Origin: Nitrospira sp.
Lineage (GTDB): Bacteria > Nitrospirota > Nitrospiria > Nitrospirales > Nitrospiraceae
DNA: 64,000 nt
NCBI GenBank assembly: GCA_024760525.1
Contig: CP060499.1
Coordinates: 1,798,001 to 1,862,000 of the forward strand
Reading direction: 5' to 3'
Numbering within the stretch: the first letter of the stretch is position 1; every line of letters begins with the position of its first letter. The position numbers and the translations under genes were made by a program. Shown one piece after another: positions 60,545 through 64,000 of this stretch. The notes under the pieces were generated by a model, which worked only from the letters and a program-made list of their open reading frames with translations, did no database searches and was not told the origin of the DNA.

Positions 60545-61192
60545 ATGACTTCATACATCATTCGCATCAGATCAAGCAGCTATTTCCTGGCCGTCTTGCC
60601 GCTTGCCTTCCTCGGCGTGAGCTTCTGCCCGCATCTAATCGAAACGGCTTCAGCAGCAACGATGGAGACGTTGCCCATGGAAAAGGCTGCGCCTGCGGCG
60701 GTGGCGATCGAGATCACCGGGAGTGAGGCAGAACTGCGGCGTCTGATGAGAGTGAAGAACGGCGTGACCGAGCTCAAGGCAAGCACAGATCGTTTTTCAG
60801 AGGCACCGATGGGCAGCTATGGTTTCATCACGCCGAGCCGCCTTGGGCTGGCGCTCGTTACACAAAGCCCGGACCTTGTGCTGGAGCGGGTGGCTTCGGC
60901 CACAAATAACTACGAAATTCATAAACTCTCCGATGGCAGTGGGGTGCTTGTGGGATTTGTGGGAAAGGAGCTGCTCTCAGAGATCACTCCCGTCGAACGA
61001 CCAAAAAACGTGCGGATCTCGCTCTACTCTAATTTCTGGGATAAGGCACCGTTTATCGTGGCAGTCCCGGTGACTAAGTTAATGGTGGATCGGATGCCGG
61101 CGTACACTGACCGCAGGAAGCCTGAGAGTCCTGTGGTTTTGGAAATGGATCTACAGAGCACCGCTAACCGGAAGTCACCCGTTGGACGATAG
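60545..61192 (+). CDS. secreted protein of unknown function
   Basis: A 215-aa protein with a signal peptide (SSSYFLAVLPLAFLGVSFCP, cleaved near ASAAT). The mature part is beta-rich (VAIEITGSEAELRRLMRV, YGFITPSRLGLALVTQ, GSGVLVGFVGKELLSEITP, FIVAVPVTKLMVDRMPAYTD). I do not recognise a family. It lies between the FGE-like gene and the second multicopper oxidase on the same strand. Its stop codon lies in the loop of a perfect 10-bp inverted repeat. Confidence 0.7.
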   Translation: MTSYIIRIRSSSYFLAVLPLAFLGVSFCPHLIETASAATMETLPMEKAAPAAVAIEITGSEAELRRLMRVKNGVTELKASTDRFSEAPMGSYGFITPSRLGLALVTQSPDLVLERVASATNNYEIHKLSDGSGVLVGFVGKELLSEITPVERPKNVRISLYSNFWDKAPFIVAVPVTKLMVDRMPAYTDRRKPESPVVLEMDLQSTANRKSPVGR

Positions 61193-61203
61193 CAACGGGT
61201 GAC
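61174..61203 (+). terminator. stem-loop at the 3' end of the secreted-protein gene
   Basis: GTCACCCGTT (61174-61183) and AACGGGTGAC (61194-61203) form a perfect 10-bp stem around a 10-base loop containing the TAG stop. No T-run follows, so it may stabilise or pause the transcript rather than act as a classical terminator. Confidence 0.5.
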
Positions 61204-61226
61204 ACGCGACGCAGGCAGGCAAAGCC

Positions 61227-61255
61227 TTGACACTTAATGTGAAGTTAAGTATCTT
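61227..61255 (+). promoter_or_regulatory. sigma70-type promoter of the second multicopper oxidase
   Basis: A consensus TTGACA at 61227-61232 and TATCTT at 61250-61255, spaced by 17 bases, lie about 180 bases upstream of the ATG. The long leader between them is A/T-rich. Confidence 0.6.
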
Positions 61256-61437
61256 GCAGTCCTACTCTTTTTGAAAATGAACGCGTCTTTCACTCAAGAA
61301 CTCTCTAACCAAAGAACTCGCGTAATTATGTAATTCGTACTGTCGGGATCTCTCATTTTTTATTTAGGGTAGAAGATAGGGCGGACTGAGTAGCTGTCTT
61401 ACCCTCTCTTCTACTTATTAAGCAAGGAGGTCGGTCC

Positions 61438-64000
61438 ATGCGTCGTTTCTATTTCCCATCAACCAGAGCCCTATGCGGACTCGCGGGTATCGCCCTGATG
61501 GCGATGCCCGCACTGGTGACTGCGGAGAGCCCCTCTCACGTTGCAATGAATCATCAGCTGCCGGCTTGGGCGGAACAGCTCAAGGGCCAGACAATCGTCG
61601 AGGACGCGATGTCTGGAAGAGCCGATCGGTCTGCGATGGTTGAGCAGCAGCACCAGCGCATCATGGAACACATGTCCAAGGATCCTCAGGTACAGGCGGT
61701 AAATACCGGCATGTACAACACCTCGTCCATGATGCACCAATATGGGGCCGGAGGGCAGGATTTGTTACTTATGTCCGATCCTCGTGTCGAGCCAGTCGCT
61801 ATGACCGGAGGGGGCGGCATGTGCCCAGCAACGGCTCCGGTCAAACGGTACAATGTCTCCGCGATCAACGTCGAAATCACTCTTAACCAGTGGCTCGATT
61901 TTTATCCGGGATATATGTATGTGCTGGATGAAGACATCGACAAGGTTCGGGCCGAGGAGACCACCAATAGGGAAGCGCGTGAAAAAGAGGGTTTCGATCC
62001 TGGGGCAGTAATTCCAGGCGTCCAAGCGCAATGGATTCAGCCGCTGACGATTCGTGCCAACCAAGGGGACTGTCTCAAAATCAAGTTGAACAACAAATTG
62101 GAAGGTGGAGAAGACGTCAGCTTGCACATCAGCGGATCGTCAATGGTAGTAAGTGCGACGGGTGCTGCGGCGACGACCACAAATTCGGATGCGATCGCCG
62201 CCAAAGACAAGTCTGTGGAATTGGAGTGGTACATCCAGCCGAACACTCAAGAAGGAGTTCGCCAGTTCCATACATACAGTAACGATCGAGAGCTAACGGT
62301 GATGGGAATGTTCGGTTCTTTTGTCGTAGAGCCTCGCGGCTCAACGTACTGGGAGCCGCTCGGAACAGGTGATCCCACTCCAGCCACCAGTGGGTGGCAA
62401 GTCATGATCAAGAATGGGACTGGTCCGGATTTTCGAGAGTTTGTGCTCTATTACCATGAGGTCGGTGACGAAGCATTCCGTCCCCTCAATAAAAAGGGCG
62501 ATTTCTTGCCACAACGTGATCCACTGACCGATACGTATCGTCCCGGAGGCCGCGCGATCAACTATCGGAGTGAGCCGTTCGGAATTAACAACATGCATCT
62601 ACAGCATGAATATTTCGGGTTTGAGGATGAGTCGATGGGCTATAGCTCGTACTCATTTGGTGATGCCTCACCGACGATTCCCCGATCATATATCGGAGAC
62701 CCAGCGAAGTTCCGTCTCGTGCATGGTGGTTCCGAAGTCTTCCATAGCCATCATCCTCATGGGGGGACGATCAGATGGCCTCGGAGCCCGAGAGCGATCG
62801 ACGATATGAATCTTTGGGCCACGGCGGTAAACGGACCGGTTAAGTATCCGGTCATTCGTCACAAGACGGATCGGGTGGACGTAGAAGTCATCGGCCCCTC
62901 CGAGGCTTTGGACTTGGAGACGGAGTGTGGCTCGGGTCTCTGCCAACAGTTGGCCGGCGACTTCCTCTTCCATTGTCACGTCGCACATCATTATGTCTCC
63001 GGTATGTGGGGGTACTGGCGTGTCTACAACACGCTCCAGCAGGGAGTTATGCGGAATGACGTGATGCCCGACCTTCGAGAGTTGCCGGATCGGAAAGGTC
63101 GTATTAAGGAGCCGATCTCGTCCGATAAGCTGGTTGGCCAGACAGTCGATTGGTTCGGAACGCAATTCAAGATCATCGACAAGGGCAAGAGCAATTGGAA
63201 GGGGCGCCCAGCGACGATCACGATCAAGGATTGGGTGGCCATGCAGTTGCCGACGCCGGGCAAGCCCGGTCATAAGGATGATGAGAAGGGCCAGATTCTT
63301 TCGTACGATGCCACTGTGTTGGATTGGGTTTGGGATGGCAATCGAGCCATGAGCGAGAAAGAGAGCACGGTCGACAATCCCAAATACAAGTCAACCCATC
63401 CCGATAAGCGGCATCCGATTATGTTCGAGCCTCTAACGGGGAAGGTAGCTTGGCCTCATCTCACCCCACACTTCGGGAAGCGCGTCATGTTTTCTCCGAA
63501 TCACGTCGGGGCGCCCTGGCTAGAGATGATTCGACGTGACGACAATGGTGAGGAGAGTCTCGATCAAGCCAAGCCTGGAGAGCAGGGGAATTGGAGCCTT
63601 TGTCCGACTAATGCCGGGCGGAAGAGCTACAACGTCCATTTCATTAAGGTGCCGATCAAGATTGCCAAGGCACAAGGGAAAGAACCTGCAGTTATCGATC
63701 AGAATGGATTGATCTACGTGCTGCACGAAGAGGAGGCTGCAATTCGTGCCAATGATGATCTCAAATATCCATTAGTCGTGCGTGGCAACATTTACGATTG
63801 CGTGGATTGGACCTTGACCAGCGAGTGGGACGACGACGACTATACGAATTTTCAGGCGTCGAAGATCAACACGCACTGGCATTTCCTCCAGTTCGACAAT
63901 CAGGCTTCGGACGGGGTGATAACCGGGTTCTCCTACGAACAGTCAGTTCGTCCTTTCACGATGCTCGAGAAGAAAAATCAAAAGGGACTGCCTGCTCCGA
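61438..64000 (+). CDS. second very large multicopper oxidase (partial, runs off the window)
   Basis: An open frame of at least 854 aa from the ATG at 61438, preceded by GCAAGGAGG, with no stop before the window edge. It has a signal peptide (ALCGLAGIALMAMPALVTAE). It is collinear with and highly similar to the first MCO: RQFHTYSNDRELTVMGMFG, AFRPLNKKGDFLPQRDPLTD, VFHSHHPHGGTIRW (~435), FHCHVAHHYVSGMWGYW (~513, HCHxxxHxxxxM intact), GKPGHKDDEKGQILSYDATV, NTHWHFLQFD. Divergence is spread evenly, so this is an old tandem duplication rather than a recent one. If collinear to the end it should be about 1630 aa. Confidence 0.9.
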   Translation, partial: MRRFYFPSTRALCGLAGIALMAMPALVTAESPSHVAMNHQLPAWAEQLKGQTIVEDAMSGRADRSAMVEQQHQRIMEHMSKDPQVQAVNTGMYNTSSMMHQYGAGGQDLLLMSDPRVEPVAMTGGGGMCPATAPVKRYNVSAINVEITLNQWLDFYPGYMYVLDEDIDKVRAEETTNREAREKEGFDPGAVIPGVQAQWIQPLTIRANQGDCLKIKLNNKLEGGEDVSLHISGSSMVVSATGAAATTTNSDAIAAKDKSVELEWYIQPNTQEGVRQFHTYSNDRELTVMGMFGSFVVEPRGSTYWEPLGTGDPTPATSGWQVMIKNGTGPDFREFVLYYHEVGDEAFRPLNKKGDFLPQRDPLTDTYRPGGRAINYRSEPFGINNMHLQHEYFGFEDESMGYSSYSFGDASPTIPRSYIGDPAKFRLVHGGSEVFHSHHPHGGTIRWPRSPRAIDDMNLWATAVNGPVKYPVIRHKTDRVDVEVIGPSEALDLETECGSGLCQQLAGDFLFHCHVAHHYVSGMWGYWRVYNTLQQGVMRNDVMPDLRELPDRKGRIKEPISSDKLVGQTVDWFGTQFKIIDKGKSNWKGRPATITIKDWVAMQLPTPGKPGHKDDEKGQILSYDATVLDWVWDGNRAMSEKESTVDNPKYKSTHPDKRHPIMFEPLTGKVAWPHLTPHFGKRVMFSPNHVGAPWLEMIRRDDNGEESLDQAKPGEQGNWSLCPTNAGRKSYNVHFIKVPIKIAKAQGKEPAVIDQNGLIYVLHEEEAAIRANDDLKYPLVVRGNIYDCVDWTLTSEWDDDDYTNFQASKINTHWHFLQFDNQASDGVITGFSYEQSVRPFTMLEKKNQKGLPAP

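Overview
ORGANISM. The window most resembles a chromosomal segment of a Nitrospira-like bacterium (phylum Nitrospirota). This is inferred from gene content, not measured: very large multicopper oxidases in tandem, a conserved GlmL / DUF6754 / Memo membrane operon, an extracellular contractile injection system (eCIS) and structured palindromic intergenic repeats. No rRNA, tRNA or CRISPR array was recognised. Most genes, and all the large operons, lie on the + strand.

LAYOUT. (1) 1-3.2 kb is a scrapyard of small toxin-antitoxin-type genes, mostly on the - strand (DUF2442/DUF4160 pair, BrnT-like/RHH pair). It includes an antitoxin broken by a stop codon, a decapitated HAD-phosphatase fragment and a small lipoprotein gene. 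Two near-identical sigma70-type promoters lie at 1.8 and 3.2 kb. (2) 3.27-11.5 kb is one compact operon of eight genes: a conserved 123-aa protein, a GlmL-type ASKHA ATPase, a barrel-sandwich/KOW protein, an FN3-DUF6754 membrane protein, three further membrane proteins and a Memo-family protein. No function is known for the set; it looks like an undescribed envelope complex. (3) 11.65-13.77 kb is a complete IS1595-family element with exact ends, 27-bp inverted repeats, an 8-bp target duplication and two passenger ORFs. Next to it is a frameshifted fragment of a second Memo gene.

(4) 14.6-40.5 kb holds two atypical regulators whose receiver domains lack the phospho-acceptor Asp, then a long eCIS operon: sheath, tube, Zn-ribbon baseplate-type protein, disordered protein, DUF4255 cap, AAA ATPase, tube-adaptor, LysM-like protein, hub, spike, PAAR-like tip, gp25, two baseplate-wedge proteins, gpI-like protein, DUF6519/beta-helix fibre-like protein, and an Ada-like Zn-binding protein. 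(5) 40.5-52.4 kb holds six consecutive DUF4157 proteins. All carry the same Cys-rich leader (CxCGGxCPxCQ-type, or a close variant) and an AEIEADRIADRVM-like helix, but the remaining modules differ: HEXXH metallopeptidase-like, OmpA-like, annexin-like repeats, beta-barrel-like, unknown. This reads as a modular cargo/effector array for the eCIS. (6) 52.7-64 kb holds a lipoprotein, a roughly 1-kb gene-poor stretch, a 1644-aa multicopper oxidase, an FGE-like secreted protein, a secreted unknown and a second large multicopper oxidase running off the right edge.

HOW IT FITS TOGETHER. The eCIS operon has every recognisable sheath/tube/baseplate/spike/ATPase/cap function but no obvious tape-measure protein. 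The DUF4157 array directly downstream, on the same strand, is the likely payload set, and the atypical regulators upstream are the likely control point. The multicopper oxidases resemble, in size and motif pattern, the very large MCOs linked to metal (Mn) oxidation; their substrate cannot be read from sequence.
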